Positions 9,107 through 22,886 are shown, numbered from the stretch's first letter. The stretch is DNA of 64,000 nucleotides from Myxococcales bacterium (GCA_009692425.1 SHZF01000007.1:1-64000), one strand, 5' to 3'. Numbers and translations: made by a program. The notes: a model not told the origin generated them from the sequence alone.

Positions 9107-9856
9107 CTAGACGACGACCACGGAACCATCTGGGTTCATAGCCGTCTCGGCGAAAAGATACCGACTGCAATGTGTGCACTGCACGAGGCTCGACCCGCGC
9201 AGCACCATCTCGACGTAGCGCGGCTGGAGCAGCATGTTGCAGCCACCACACGAGCCATCCTTGATCTTGACGACCGCGCGGCCATCGCGGGCCTTGGCGA
9301 TGCGGGCGTAGCGGTCGAGGATGGGGCGCTCGACATCCTTGGATATCACCTTGCGTCGGGCGTCGACGGCGGCGATCTTCGCATCCATTGCAGCGAGTTG
9401 CTCTTCGTTGGAGCGTGCCTCGACGGCGGCTTCCTTCATCAGGTCGGCGTGCTTGGCTTCTTCGATGCCGATGGCCGCGCGGAAATCGCTGACGGCCGTC
9501 GTCAAATCATCGACTTCTTTCTCTTTCTTGTGAATCGTCTCGCGCACTGTCTCCAGTTCCTTGTTGACGGCAAGGTACTCGCGCGATCGCGTCACGCCGG
9601 ACAGCTTCGACTTCGCCTTGGTCAGCTTGTCTTTCTCGGTCTCCAGCTCGGACGCCTTGGTGCGCTCCCACTTCTCGGCCTCGACGAGCTTGGTGCGTTT
9701 GTCGTCGAGCTCCTTGTTCATGAGTTCGAGGACTTTTCGCAGGCGCGCGAGGCGTTCAAGCCTCGTCTCACGCGCGATGCAGATGTCGCGGATTTCGTCG
9801 TCGAGGGCCTGCAGCCTGCGCAGCACATCGAGGATGTCATTCGGCGACTGGGTCAT
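9107..9856 (-). CDS. C4-type zinc-ribbon coiled-coil protein
   Basis: The protein has 249 residues. About 175 residues of heptad-rich coiled coil (many Lys/Glu/Leu, e.g. ELETEKDKLTKAKSKLS) are followed by a zinc ribbon with CGGC and CTHC pairs near the C-terminus. This matches the widespread family often placed near RNase H and Nif3-like genes and thought to bind nucleic acid; its exact role is not established. GAGG lies seven bases before the ATG. The gene starts 35 bases after the 3' end of the tRNA and may share its transcript. Confidence 0.85.
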   Translation of the reverse strand: MTQSPNDILDVLRRLQALDDEIRDICIARETRLERLARLRKVLELMNKELDDKRTKLVEAEKWERTKASELETEKDKLTKAKSKLSGVTRSREYLAVNKELETVRETIHKKEKEVDDLTTAVSDFRAAIGIEEAKHADLMKEAAVEARSNEEQLAAMDAKIAAVDARRKVISKDVERPILDRYARIAKARDGRAVVKIKDGSCGGCNMLLQPRYVEMVLRGSSLVQCTHCSRYLFAETAMNPDGSVVVV

Positions 9857-9891
9857 GTTCGGCCTCGTGGCGACGGGGAAAGGGACGGGCG

Positions 9892-9964
9892 TGGGCCCAC
9901 CTGGATTCGAACCAGGGACCAGCCGGTTATGAGCCGGCAGCTCTTACCGCTGAGCTATGGGCCC
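9892..9964 (-). tRNA. tRNA with CAU anticodon (Met or Ile2)
   Basis: A full cloverleaf can be drawn by hand: acceptor GGGCCCA/TGGGCCC, D-stem GCTC/GAGC, anticodon stem GCCGG/CCGGC with loop CTCATAA, T-stem CCTGG/CCAGG with TTCGAAT. The anticodon is CAT. The discriminator is A and CCA is not encoded. CAU tRNAs are elongator Met or, after lysidine modification, Ile2; sequence alone does not settle it here. It is not the initiator, since position 1-72 is paired. Confidence 0.93.
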
Positions 9965-10030
9965 GATCCCTAAGCTATAGGCCCGATCCCTAAGCTATAG
10001 GCCCGATCCCTGATCGATGGGCCCGACCCC
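9951..10030 (-). repeat. 20-bp tandem repeat derived from the tRNA 5' end, 4 units
   Basis: Four adjacent 20-bp blocks run 9951-9970, 9971-9990, 9991-10010 and 10011-10030. The first block contains the real tRNA start. The next two are identical to each other and differ from it at two positions, and the outermost is more degenerate. Read on the minus strand each begins GGGCC(C/T)AT, mimicking the acceptor and the start of the D-arm. Confidence 0.9.
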
Positions 10031-10111
10031 GTCAGGAGGAAGCCCGCAGCCGCCGCGCGGGCCGCACGCCCGCACAGGACGCACGCCTTGCCCGTCGCGG
10101 GCGGGGGCGAA

Positions 10112-10136
10112 AGTGTGGAGGCGTACCGCGAGTCTG

Positions 10137-10140
<4 letters not shown>
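10112..10140 (-). promoter_or_regulatory. possible sigma-70 promoter for the tRNA
   Basis: TTGACA (10140-10135) overlaps the rpoD stop codon; after 17 bases comes CACACT, only 3/6 to the -10 consensus. It points toward the tRNA, about 150 bases away, across the 20-bp repeat array. The -35 is perfect and the -10 weak. Confidence 0.35.
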
Positions 10141-12869
<2,729 letters not shown>

Positions 12870-12880
12870 CGCGTGTCTCC

Positions 12881-14860
12881 TCATACTCCCGACCGTGGCG
12901 GACCGGGCCGCGCTGCTGCATATAGGTTCGACTTGCGCTGCGACATTTCACGCTGCAGCTGGATGCGTTCGAGCGAAAGGGCCCGCAACTGTTCGGCGGG
13001 CGTGCCGGGTCGGATCAACTGGGCGCCCAGTTCGTCGACGCGCACCTGCTGGCGGCGCAGGAACAAGGCATCGCCGTAGGCACGCAATTGGCGTTCGGCG
13101 TCGCGCGCGGCCACGGCCGGGGCTTCGACGAGCGCACCGAGAAACGCCCCGCGCACCGCACCGTCGGGCAATCCCTCAGCCCAGCGCATCACGCCTTCGA
13201 TGTCGAGCGGCGCCGCGCGCGCCAACAGGCCGAGGTGGTGCACGCCAATGCGCAGTTCAGGGGACTGGATCGCGTCGGCCCCCCCTTCCCGCTGGAACCC
13301 CGGCAGCAGGGCCGGATACCAAGCGAGGATGCGGACGATCCAGTCCTCGTCGGCGAGGAGAGCCGGCGGCACGGGCGGGGACGCACCGAGGCCGCTGCGA
13401 GGCGGACCTGCGCCGCCGCCCTTCTGGAGCGCCGCGAACCCGTCGCGGGAGGCAGGGCCGGCACGCAACGGCGCAGCGGCCACGTGCGCCGGGACCTTTG
13501 CGGCGGCGCGCTGCACTTCTCCGAGCGCGCGACCGTGGTCTTCGTCGAGACCGAGGCGGGCAAACGCGTCGGCGGCAGCATATTCGGCCTGGCGGCGCGT
13601 CACTGGGTCGGCGATGCGCCCGACGAACTCCAACACCTCGTTCTCGATGCGCGCACGGGCTTCGAGCGAGCCGGCGCAATCGGCCATCGCGTCGATCCAT
13701 CCTTCGATCAGGGGCTTGCCGGTCGAGACCGCCGCATCCCAGGCGGCGACACCGTGCTTTCGCACGAGGCTGTCGGGGTCCTCGCCGTCCGGCAACAACA
13801 CAAACGACCCGGCAACGAAGCCGGCGGCGACCACGGTCGGCACCGCCTTGAGTGCCGCCCGGCGCCCGGCAGCGTCGCCGTCGAAAACGAGGACCACGGC
13901 GTCGGCGAACCGCTTGACTTCGCGCGCTTGTTCTTCGGTCAGCGCAGTGCCCATGGCGCACACGACCGTGGTGCGGCCGGCCTGGTGCAACGTGACGACG
14001 TCGAGGTTGCCTTCGACGAGCACGGCGCTGCGCGAACGCCGGATCGCGTCCTTGGCCTGAAACAGGCCGAACACGCAGTGCGACTTCTTGTAGAAGTGGT
14101 AGGTGCGGCCACCGGGGTCCTCGCCTTCGAGCGTGGTCTCCGGCGAATTCATGTACTTGGCGACGTCCGGCGCGTCCAGCAGCGTGCGGCCACCGAATGC
14201 GATCAGGTCGCCGGCCGCGTTGTAGATCGGGAACATCAGCCGGTCGCGGAACCGGTCATACAACCCACCGGAACTCCGCTCGACGCCGAGACCCGACGCG
14301 AGCACTTCGCGTTCAGAGAAGCCCCGCCGCAGCAGGTGGCCCGCCAACCCATCCCAGCCGGACGGCGCCGCACCGAAGCCGAATGTGCGCGTGATCTCAG
14401 CCAGCAACCCCCGGCGGTCGGCGTAGGCGCGGGCGGCCGTGCCGTCGGGGCCTTCATAGCGCGCACGGAACCAGGCCTGGGCCACCTGGTGCAACTCCAA
14501 CATGCGGGCCCGGCGCGACTTTGCCTCGGCGTGGCGCTGTTGATCCAGCGGCGAAGCGTGCTCATAGTCGAGCGTCGTGCCCTGGCGTGCCGCCAACCAC
14601 TCGATGGCGTCCTTGAACGCAAGCCCGCGCGTACGCTCGATGAATTGCAGCAGATTGCCGCCTGCGCCGCAGCCCTTGCAGTGGAACAGCTTGTTGGCGG
14701 GGTTTACGTAGAAGCTCGGGCTTTTCTCGGCGTGGAACGGGCACAGGCCTTTCCACTGCGTGCCCGCCTTCTTGAGCTCGACGGCCTCGCGTACCACGTC
14801 GAGCATGTCGGCGCGGGCGAGGACATCGTGGATGCTGCGTTCGGAGATGCGACCGGCCAC
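12881..14860 (-). CDS. dnaG: DNA primase DnaG
   Basis: The protein has 659 residues and starts with GTG. The CHC2 zinc-binding domain is complete (Cys40, His43, Cys61, Cys64 in [11 protein letters not shown] and [10 protein letters not shown]). The TOPRIM catalytic centre follows, with the VLVEGNLDV glutamate and the VFDGDAAG aspartates. The C-terminal third, which should bind the replicative helicase, is less conserved. It makes RNA primers for the replication fork. The rpoD ribosome site overlaps its stop codon. Confidence 0.97.
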   Translation of the reverse strand: MAGRISERSIHDVLARADMLDVVREAVELKKAGTQWKGLCPFHAEKSPSFYVNPANKLFHCKGCGAGGNLLQFIERTRGLAFKDAIEWLAARQGTTLDYEHASPLDQQRHAEAKSRRARMLELHQVAQAWFRARYEGPDGTAARAYADRRGLLAEITRTFGFGAAPSGWDGLAGHLLRRGFSEREVLASGLGVERSSGGLYDRFRDRLMFPIYNAAGDLIAFGGRTLLDAPDVAKYMNSPETTLEGEDPGGRTYHFYKKSHCVFGLFQAKDAIRRSRSAVLVEGNLDVVTLHQAGRTTVVCAMGTALTEEQAREVKRFADAVVLVFDGDAAGRRAALKAVPTVVAAGFVAGSFVLLPDGEDPDSLVRKHGVAAWDAAVSTGKPLIEGWIDAMADCAGSLEARARIENEVLEFVGRIADPVTRRQAEYAAADAFARLGLDEDHGRALGEVQRAAAKVPAHVAAAPLRAGPASRDGFAALQKGGGAGPPRSGLGASPPVPPALLADEDWIVRILAWYPALLPGFQREGGADAIQSPELRIGVHHLGLLARAAPLDIEGVMRWAEGLPDGAVRGAFLGALVEAPAVAARDAERQLRAYGDALFLRRQQVRVDELGAQLIRPGTPAEQLRALSLERIQLQREMSQRKSNLYAAARPGPPRSGV

Positions 14861-14997
14861 GGACCTGCCTGGGAGAAACCGGAAAGGCCCTCACCCTTGG
14901 AGGCGGCGGAGGGCGCGAGGTCCCGACGCGGCCCCCAAGGAGGCGGGGGCAGGCCGGCGGCGGCCCGCGCGCCAGATGACGACGACGGGGACGGCGC

Positions 14998-15025
14998 ATG
15001 ATGGGCATCCGGCGCGGCTTGTCAA
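14998..15025 (-). promoter_or_regulatory. predicted sigma-70 promoter for dnaG-rpoD
   Basis: On the minus strand TTGACA (15025-15020) is followed after 16 bases by CATCAT (15003-14998), 4/6 to consensus. The dnaG GTG lies about 137 bases downstream. Confidence 0.5.
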
Positions 15026-15063
15026 GGAACCATTGCGTAGGGTCGGTGCCGTCTTGGACCGCG

Positions 15064-17003
<1,940 letters not shown>

Positions 17004-17021
17004 TCGGCAGGCCCGGCGCGC

Positions 17022-17912
17022 ATGGCGACCGCGGGCGCGGGCCGGCTCGTGATCGTCGGGACGCCGATCGGCCACCTCGGCGACCTCAGCCCGCGCGCGG
17101 CCGACGCGCTGGCGACCGCGGACCTCGTCCTGTGCGAAGACACGCGCGTCACCGGGCGGCTCTTGGCCCACGTCGGCGCGCGTCAACCGACTTGGGCCGT
17201 CCATGCCCACAACGAAGACGCGCAGGTGGCGGGCGTACTCGACCGGCTGGCCCAGGGGCAGACCGTCGCCCTGGCCTCTGATGCGGGCCTGCCGTGCCTG
17301 TCCGACCCCGGGGCGCGGCTCGTCGAGGCCGCACGCGCCGCCGGGCACGCGGTCACGGTGGTGCCGGGGCCATTCGCGGCTGCGATCGCGCTGGCGGGCA
17401 GTGGGCTGGCGGCGGTTCCTTTTTCGTTCTGGGGGTTCCTGCCGAAGAAGTCGGCAGAGCGGCGGGCCCGGCTGCGCAGCGTGCTGCGGCCCGACCCCGG
17501 CGGCGGCGCAATGACCCACGCGTTCTACGTGCCGGGCCGCGACTTGCGGGCGGTGCTCGCCGACATTGGCGCCGAGGCGCCCACGGCGCGCGTTGCCATG
17601 GGGCGCGAACTGACGAAGCTGCACGAGCAGTGGGCCGTCGGCACGGCGAGCGACGTGGCGGGCGAACTGACCGACGAGACCGAGCGCGGCGAGGCCGTCG
17701 TGCTGGTCGAAGTGGCCACGGCGCCCGTCGCGGTGCAGGTCCCTGCGCTCGACCTCGACGCCCTGGTGCGGCGCGCGCTCGGCGACGGCGAGCGAGCCAA
17801 GCGGGCGGTCGATCGGATCGCCCAGTCGCTGGGGCTGCCGAAGAGGATCGTCTATGCGGCATGGGTGCAGGCCGCAAGTGCGGCTGGTGACGCCGGTGGG
17901 GACGCGCCGTGA
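17022..17912 (+). CDS. rsmI: 16S rRNA 2'-O-ribose C1402 methyltransferase
   Basis: The protein has 296 residues, in the tetrapyrrole-methylase fold family, using S-adenosylmethionine. Motifs: [15 protein letters not shown] at the N-terminus, [11 protein letters not shown], and [12 protein letters not shown], where the family usually has TPLISDPG. It methylates the decoding-centre cytidine of 16S rRNA. The stop overlaps the rnhB start by GTGA. Confidence 0.93.
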   Translation: MATAGAGRLVIVGTPIGHLGDLSPRAADALATADLVLCEDTRVTGRLLAHVGARQPTWAVHAHNEDAQVAGVLDRLAQGQTVALASDAGLPCLSDPGARLVEAARAAGHAVTVVPGPFAAAIALAGSGLAAVPFSFWGFLPKKSAERRARLRSVLRPDPGGGAMTHAFYVPGRDLRAVLADIGAEAPTARVAMGRELTKLHEQWAVGTASDVAGELTDETERGEAVVLVEVATAPVAVQVPALDLDALVRRALGDGERAKRAVDRIAQSLGLPKRIVYAAWVQAASAAGDAGGDAP

Positions 17913-18622
17913 AGCAGCGCGCCCTGCCACCCCACGCGTTGCCGATCGAAGGGCCTGCCGCTCTCGGCGAGGTTGAACAGCGCCTGCGCCTCGACGGTTG
18001 GCCGTGCGTATGCGGCACGGACGAAGTGGGCCGGGGGCCCCTGGCGGGACCGGTGTACGCGGCGGCCGTGGTGCTGCCGCCGGACGGTGCAGCGCGGCTG
18101 GCGGGCCTCGACGACTCGAAACGGCTGACTGCAGCGGAACGGGAGCGGCTTGCGCCGCAGGTGCGCGCGATCGCGCTGGCTTGGGCGGTCGTGGCGCGCA
18201 GCCCGGCCGACATCGACCGGCTGAACATCCTAGGGGCGGCGCTCGACGCGATGGGAGAGGCCGTCGCGCGCGTGCGGACCCAGTTGCTCGCGCGCAGCGG
18301 GAGCGTGCGTGTGATGGTCGCGGTCGATGGCAACCAACCCTTGCGGCGGCTGCCGCCGGGCTGGGAGCAGCGCACCATCGTCGGCGGCGACGCCCGCTCG
18401 ACGGCGATCGCGGCGGCCTCGGTGCTGGCCAAGGTAGAGCGCGACGCGGCGATGGACGCGCTCGACGCGCAGTACCCCGGCTACGGTTTTGCCCGCCACA
18501 AGGGCTATCCGACGCCGGATCACCTCGACGCGCTGCGTCGGCTCGGGCCGTGCGCGCTCCACCGCCGCAGTTTTGCGCCGGTGCGCACGCTGCTCGCCGG
18601 GCGCCAAGGCAACCTGCTGTAG
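17909..18622 (+). CDS. rnhB: ribonuclease HII
   Basis: The protein has 237 residues. GTG 17909 overlaps the rsmI stop, implying translational coupling. RNase HII motifs: [14 protein letters not shown] (catalytic Asp38, Glu39), [12 protein letters not shown], the AVDGNQPL aspartate and the [12 protein letters not shown] block. It removes ribonucleotides from DNA and primers. The window thus carries RNase HI and HII about 9 kb apart. Confidence 0.95.
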   Translation: MKQRALPPHALPIEGPAALGEVEQRLRLDGWPCVCGTDEVGRGPLAGPVYAAAVVLPPDGAARLAGLDDSKRLTAAERERLAPQVRAIALAWAVVARSPADIDRLNILGAALDAMGEAVARVRTQLLARSGSVRVMVAVDGNQPLRRLPPGWEQRTIVGGDARSTAIAAASVLAKVERDAAMDALDAQYPGYGFARHKGYPTPDHLDALRRLGPCALHRRSFAPVRTLLAGRQGNLL

Positions 18623-18637
18623 CCGGGGATTGCGACG

Positions 18638-19015
18638 ATGACCGACGCGGAGCGCAAGCAGCGCATCCACACCGGCAGGCGCGGCGAGGCAGAGGCCGTC
18701 GCCTGCGTCGAAGCGCGCGGTTACGCGGTCGTGCAGCGCAACTGGCGGCTCGCCGGCGGGGAGGCCGACGTGATCGGCGTGCGGCTGGCGCCCGACGGCC
18801 AGCGCGAGGGAGTGCTGGTCGAGGTCAAGGCATCGCGGACCAATCGTGGCGGCCTCGGCGAGCGGCTGGGGCCGGCGCAAGGCAAGCGGCTGTGGAAGAT
18901 GGCGGCGCAGGCCGCCGAGTGGTTGGAACTGGAGAAGATGGAGGTGGCGCTGGTGCTGGTGGTGGTGGGCGACGACGGGGTGCGGGTGCGGTGGGTGGGG
19001 TTGGAGGCGTTTTGA
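18638..19015 (+). CDS. yraN: YraN/UPF0102 family nuclease-fold protein
   Basis: The protein has 125 residues. Motifs GRRGEAEAVACVEARGY, GGEADVIGV and VLVEVKASR match the YraN family, which has a restriction-endonuclease-like fold of unknown cellular role. It sits directly after rnhB, as in many genomes. Confidence 0.92.
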   Translation: MTDAERKQRIHTGRRGEAEAVACVEARGYAVVQRNWRLAGGEADVIGVRLAPDGQREGVLVEVKASRTNRGGLGERLGPAQGKRLWKMAAQAAEWLELEKMEVALVLVVVGDDGVRVRWVGLEAF

Positions 19016-19085
19016 GCCCTTGCAGCCTTGCCTGCACTGGGCAATCCTCCCGCCCGACCGCGCAGCGCCCGGTCGCGAGCCGCCC

Positions 19086-19745
19086 ATGCCTCCCGCCGCA
19101 ACTGCCGCGCCGCCGCCTTCGATCACGTTCACTGTCAATGGCCAGGAGCGCACCGTGCACGTCCCGCCGTTGCGGCGCGTGCTCGACGTGCTGCGCCTCG
19201 ATCTGGGCCTGACCGCCACCAAGGAAGGCTGTGGCGAGGGCGAGTGCGGCGCCTGTAGCGTGATCCTCGACGGCCTGCCGGTGAACAGTTGCCTGGTCCC
19301 GGCGTGCCACCTCGAAGGTGCGCACGTGACCACGGCCGAAGGGCTGGCCGGCCACGCACTGCTGTCCAGTGAACCAACAACGCTGTCCAGTGAACCAACA
19401 ACGCTGTCCAGTGAACCAACAACGCTGCCCACTGAACCAACAACGCTGCCCACTGAACCAACAACGCTGCCCGCTGAACTAGCAAGGCTGGCCCCCGAAC
19501 TAGCAACACTGCACCCGATCCAGGCCGCCTTCCTCGAACACGGCGGCGCCCAGTGCGGCATCTGCACGCCGGGCATGGTCGTGACTGCGGTGTGGCTGTA
19601 CGACAACGGCCTCGGCAAGGCCGACATCGAGCGCGTGCTGGCGGGCAACCTGTGCCGCTGCACCGGGTACTCGCCCATCGTGGCGTCGGTCGAGGCCGCC
19701 CTGGATGCCCGCGACGCCCGCGCGGCCGCCGGAGCCCAGCCGTGA
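19086..19745 (+). CDS. xanthine-dehydrogenase-type [2Fe-2S] subunit
   Basis: The protein has 219 residues. It carries two [2Fe-2S] clusters: a plant-ferredoxin motif (CGEGECGAC, Cys69 downstream) and the C-terminal pair CGIC with CRCTGYSP. In molybdenum hydroxylases this subunit passes electrons from the molybdenum centre to FAD. Between the two cluster domains, residues 93-141 are seven tandem heptapeptides (SSEPTTL type) not found in ordinary family members. The stop overlaps the FAD-subunit start. The ribosome site is weak. Confidence 0.92.
   Translation: MPPAATAAPPPSITFTVNGQERTVHVPPLRRVLDVLRLDLGLTATKEGCGEGECGACSVILDGLPVNSCLVPACHLEGAHVTTAEGLAGHALLSSEPTTLSSEPTTLSSEPTTLPTEPTTLPTEPTTLPAELARLAPELATLHPIQAAFLEHGGAQCGICTPGMVVTAVWLYDNGLGKADIERVLAGNLCRCTGYSPIVASVEAALDARDARAAAGAQP
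19361..19507 (+). repeat. 21-bp in-frame tandem repeat, 7 units
   Basis: Seven 21-bp units fill 19361-19507 exactly. Three are nearly identical (L-SSEPTT), two are L-PTEPTT and two are degenerate. They use ACA, CCA and GAA codons unlike the surrounding gene and lengthen the linker between the two iron-sulfur domains. Confidence 0.95.
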
Positions 19746-20635
19746 ACGCGCTGACCACCGCCCAAGTCGTGCGCCCCGCCTCGCTTGCGGACGCGCTGCT
19801 GCAGTTGCAGGTCGCTGCCGCGCACAGCGCGCCGTTGCGACCGCTGGCGGGCTGCACCGATCTGCTCGTCGATGCGCACTTCGGCAAGCCCGTGGACCCG
19901 AACTTCCTCGATCTGTGGCCGCTCCGCAGCGAACTCGGCGGCGTGCGCTGGACCGATGCCGGGCTGGAGTTGGGCGCGCTCTGCACCTACGCCGCCAGCC
20001 TCGCCGATGCCCGCCTGCACGCCGAAGCCCCCGTGCTCGCAGCGGCGGCGCAGCTGGTGGGCGCCACCCAAATCCAGGCCCGCGGCACCTGGGCCGGCAA
20101 CATCGAGAACGGCTCTCCCGCGGCCGATGGGGTCCCCGCGCTGATGGCCCTCGACGCGCGCGTTCGGCTGGCCTCGGTGGCGGGGGTGCGCGAGGTGCCG
20201 CTCGACAACTACTACGCAGGCTACCGCCGCAGCGTGCGGCAAGCCCATGAGCTGATCACGGCGATCGTGATACCGCATGCGAGTCTGGGCCGTCCTGGTC
20301 AGTGGTTTCGCAAGGTCGGCACGCGCGCGTGGCAGGCGATCACCAAGGTCGGGCTCGCCGGCCGCTTCGGCTGGCAGGATGGCAGGCTGCTGGACGTGCG
20401 CATCGTCGCCGTGTCGATGGCCGCGACCGTGCGGCGCTGTCCGGCGATGGAGCGCGTGCTGGCCGGCGCATCGCTCGAAACGCTGGACGTTGCAGCGCTG
20501 GCGGCGGCGCAGCAACAGGATGTGCGCCCGATCGGCGACGTGCGGTCGGATTCGCGGTACCGCGCCGAGGTGTTCCAGCGGCTGGTCCTCGATGCGATTC
20601 GCCAGACTGCGGCGACCCAGGGCGCGGGCCGCTAG
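19742..20635 (+). CDS. xanthine-dehydrogenase-type FAD-binding subunit
   Basis: The protein has 297 residues and is coupled to the FeS subunit by GTGA. It belongs to the FAD-binding domain family of molybdopterin dehydrogenases: LRPLAGCTDLLVD near residue 35, and QIQARGTWAGNIENGSPAAD, the flavin-contact loop. The CO-dehydrogenase-like C-terminal domain follows. It should form an electron-transfer pair with the FeS subunit, but no molybdenum subunit is encoded next to it. Confidence 0.92.
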   Translation: MNALTTAQVVRPASLADALLQLQVAAAHSAPLRPLAGCTDLLVDAHFGKPVDPNFLDLWPLRSELGGVRWTDAGLELGALCTYAASLADARLHAEAPVLAAAAQLVGATQIQARGTWAGNIENGSPAADGVPALMALDARVRLASVAGVREVPLDNYYAGYRRSVRQAHELITAIVIPHASLGRPGQWFRKVGTRAWQAITKVGLAGRFGWQDGRLLDVRIVAVSMAATVRRCPAMERVLAGASLETLDVAALAAAQQQDVRPIGDVRSDSRYRAEVFQRLVLDAIRQTAATQGAGR

Positions 20636-20644
20636 CCAGCCGCG

Positions 20645-21793
20645 ATGACGCGACCGCTGCCGCCCGCGGCCCCCATCTCGATGGACGCCGAAGGCCAGCG
20701 CCTGCTGCAGCGACTCGCCGACCTCGTGCCTTTGCGCCAGCCTGCCGTGCTCGTCACGGTGTGGGGCGTCGAAGGCTCGGCCCCGCGCGGACCGGGCGCC
20801 CGGATGTTGTGCCGCGGAGGTCGCCTGCTGGCTGGCACGATCGGCGGCGGCCACCTCGAAGATCAGGCCCTGCGCGACGCGGTCGAACTCGAGGCCGGCC
20901 CCGCAGCCGCGGCCGACAGCCACGCCGAGGTGGGCGACGCCGACGCGCCCCCATCCGAAGCCACCTTGGTCGAGGAGTCGGCGGGTGCGCGCGGCGGGGT
21001 CGCCCGGGTGATCCGCTACCCGCTCGGCCCCCAACTGGCGCAGTGCTGCGGCGGTGTGGTGCGGTTGCATTTCCAACCGGTCGATGCCGCTGCGGCGGGG
21101 CGCCTGCAGACCGAATTCGAGACCGCCGTGCAGACCGGGGCCACGCTGCGCACTGGATTCGCCGACGAAAGCTTGTACGAGCAGCCGCAGGCCGTGCCGA
21201 CCGTGCTGTTGTGTGGGGCGGGCCATGTCGCCACCGCCCTGGCGCGCGTGCTGCAGCCGCTGCCGTGGCGCGTCATCGTCGTGGATGCGCGGCCGGAATG
21301 GGCGGACCGCGCGCGTTTTGCGCCGGCCGTCGAGGTGATCGCCACCGAGCCGCTGCGCCTGCTCGCGGCGTGGGGCTGGCTTGGTCCGGCGGCGGCAGTG
21401 AGCCACGCAGCGCAGCGGTTGCTCGACGGGTCGCGCCCGGTGCCGGCAGCGCCCTGGGCCGCCGCGACGCGCGCGATCGTGATGACGCACGACCATGCGC
21501 TCGATCGCGAACTGGTGGATGCCTTGCTGCGCGTGCCGGATCGCATCGAGGCGCCCCGCGCGGCACTGCCCTACGTGGGCCTGATCGGTTCGCCGAGCAA
21601 GGCGGCGGCGACGCGCCACCGGCTGCGGCAAGGGGGGCTGGCGGCGGCGGTGATCGACCGGCTGGTGAGTCCGATCGGCCTGCGGCTCGGCAGCGCAGCG
21701 GACGCGCCACTGCTGGGCGGCAAACTGCCGGGCGAGATCGCGATCGGGGTGGCGGCCCAGTTGCTGGCCCTGCCGGGCCCGCCCACGCCGTGA
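20645..21793 (+). CDS. xdhC: XdhC-family molybdenum cofactor insertion/sulfuration factor
   Basis: The protein has 382 residues. The N-terminal XdhC/CoxI domain shows TVWGVEGSAPRGPGARM and GTIGGGHLE. A Rossmann domain follows (VLLCGAGHVATALARVL; VVDARPEWADRARF), then the end motif YVGLIGSPSKAAATRHRL. XdhC proteins bind molybdenum cofactor, support its sulfuration and load it into xanthine-dehydrogenase-family enzymes. It starts nine bases after the FAD subunit. Confidence 0.92.
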   Translation: MTRPLPPAAPISMDAEGQRLLQRLADLVPLRQPAVLVTVWGVEGSAPRGPGARMLCRGGRLLAGTIGGGHLEDQALRDAVELEAGPAAAADSHAEVGDADAPPSEATLVEESAGARGGVARVIRYPLGPQLAQCCGGVVRLHFQPVDAAAAGRLQTEFETAVQTGATLRTGFADESLYEQPQAVPTVLLCGAGHVATALARVLQPLPWRVIVVDARPEWADRARFAPAVEVIATEPLRLLAAWGWLGPAAAVSHAAQRLLDGSRPVPAAPWAAATRAIVMTHDHALDRELVDALLRVPDRIEAPRAALPYVGLIGSPSKAAATRHRLRQGGLAAAVIDRLVSPIGLRLGSAADAPLLGGKLPGEIAIGVAAQLLALPGPPTP

Positions 21794-22815
21794 CACGATC
21801 CGCTGTGACCCGGGCCACCCCCGCGCAACTCCAGTTGCTGTGCGAGGCCGGCATCGCCCATGCGAACGCTGGTGCCTTCCACGCCGCCCACGCAGCCTTC
21901 GAGAGCGCGTGGCTGGCGACGCCGACCGGACCGCTCCAGGAAGGCCTGCGTGGCCTCGTACAGTTGGTGGTCGCGGCTCACCATCACGTCGCAAAGGGTG
22001 CCACCGCAGCGGGTCGGCGTGCCGCGGCAACGGTCTTGGAGCGGGCCTGCGCACGGTTGGCCCGCGCCGACGCCCGCGCGGCGCTGTGCCAGGGACCCGC
22101 GCCTGTCGTGGCAGGTGTGCCGTTGTTCCCGACGGACGCCGCGGCCGCGTTGCTCGTGCTGGACGCCTGGGCCCACGATCCCGAGGAGCGCCGAACGACG
22201 CTCGTGGCGGCGCCCTCGCCAGGCCTCGCTGCCGCAGCGGTCCTGCTCGCGGGGGGTCACGGCCGCCGGGCGGGTGGGCCCAAGGCCCTGAAGCGGATCG
22301 ACGGCAGCCTGCTGTGGCGCGTCCAGGCCCACGCGTTGGGCGCAGTCGGCTGCGCTCCGGTGGTCGCGGTCCTGCACCCGGAGGCCTGGACGCTGGCCGA
22401 TGCCCCCATGGACGTCGAGAGTCCGCTGGCACTGCCCGCCGACCCCAACGCCTTGCCGTTCGCATCCCTGCTCCAGGCGTTGGCTGCGCTGCCCCCAGGA
22501 CACGCGGCGTTCGTGCTGCCGGTGGACTGCCCGTGCCCGACGCGCGCGACGTTCTGCGTGCTGCGCGCTGCGGCCTTGGATCGCGACCTGCGCGGCCAGC
22601 CGTGGGATGCCGTGCGGCCCCTGCATGACGGGCGCGGCGGGCACCCGGTCTTGCTGGCGCCGATGTTTGCGCGGGTGTTGGCGACGCTGGACCCGACGAC
22701 GGCGCGGCTCGATGTCGAATTGGCGACGGCGCGGGCCGCGGGGCTTCTCGTAGAGGTTGCCGTGCAAGATGCGGGGGTGCGGGCGAACTTCAACCGGGAT
22801 GGGGTCTCGGTATGA
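21790..22815 (+). CDS. DUF309 domain fused to MocA-like molybdenum cofactor nucleotidyltransferase
   Basis: The protein has 341 residues; GTG 21790 overlaps the xdhC stop. Residues 1-145 look like DUF309 (FHAAHAAFESAWLATPTGP, then LQEGLRGLVQLVVAAHHH). Residues 155-341 look like a MobA/MocA nucleotidyltransferase, with the nucleotide-binding LLAGGHGRRAGGPKALK. MocA makes the cytosine-dinucleotide form of molybdenum cofactor used by xanthine-dehydrogenase-type enzymes. The fusion is unusual, and what DUF309 contributes is unknown. GTG 21805 is an alternative start. Confidence 0.82.
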   Translation: MTRSAVTRATPAQLQLLCEAGIAHANAGAFHAAHAAFESAWLATPTGPLQEGLRGLVQLVVAAHHHVAKGATAAGRRAAATVLERACARLARADARAALCQGPAPVVAGVPLFPTDAAAALLVLDAWAHDPEERRTTLVAAPSPGLAAAAVLLAGGHGRRAGGPKALKRIDGSLLWRVQAHALGAVGCAPVVAVLHPEAWTLADAPMDVESPLALPADPNALPFASLLQALAALPPGHAAFVLPVDCPCPTRATFCVLRAAALDRDLRGQPWDAVRPLHDGRGGHPVLLAPMFARVLATLDPTTARLDVELATARAAGLLVEVAVQDAGVRANFNRDGVSV

Positions 22816-22857
22816 TTGGCGCCCCAACCCACACCCTGCGGATCACGCGAAAACCAC

Positions 22858-22886
22858 TTGACGCCGCCCCAATCCTCCCGCAAAAT
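22858..22886 (+). promoter_or_regulatory. predicted sigma-70 promoter for rpsA
   Basis: TTGACG (22858-22863), a 17-base spacer, then CAAAAT (22881-22886; 4/6). The rpsA ATG is about 130 bases downstream. Confidence 0.5.

Noticed and set aside
9951-10030. 20-bp repeats considered as a CRISPR array
   Set aside because: There are no spacers: the units are directly adjacent and derive from the tRNA 5' end.
19361-19507. 21-bp repeats considered as iterons or a replication origin
   Set aside because: They keep the reading frame inside a conserved gene and encode a linker.
18230-22465. 1400-codon open frame on the minus strand across rnhB to DUF309-MocA
   Set aside because: It runs antisense to five well-recognised genes and is Arg/Ala-rich without motifs.
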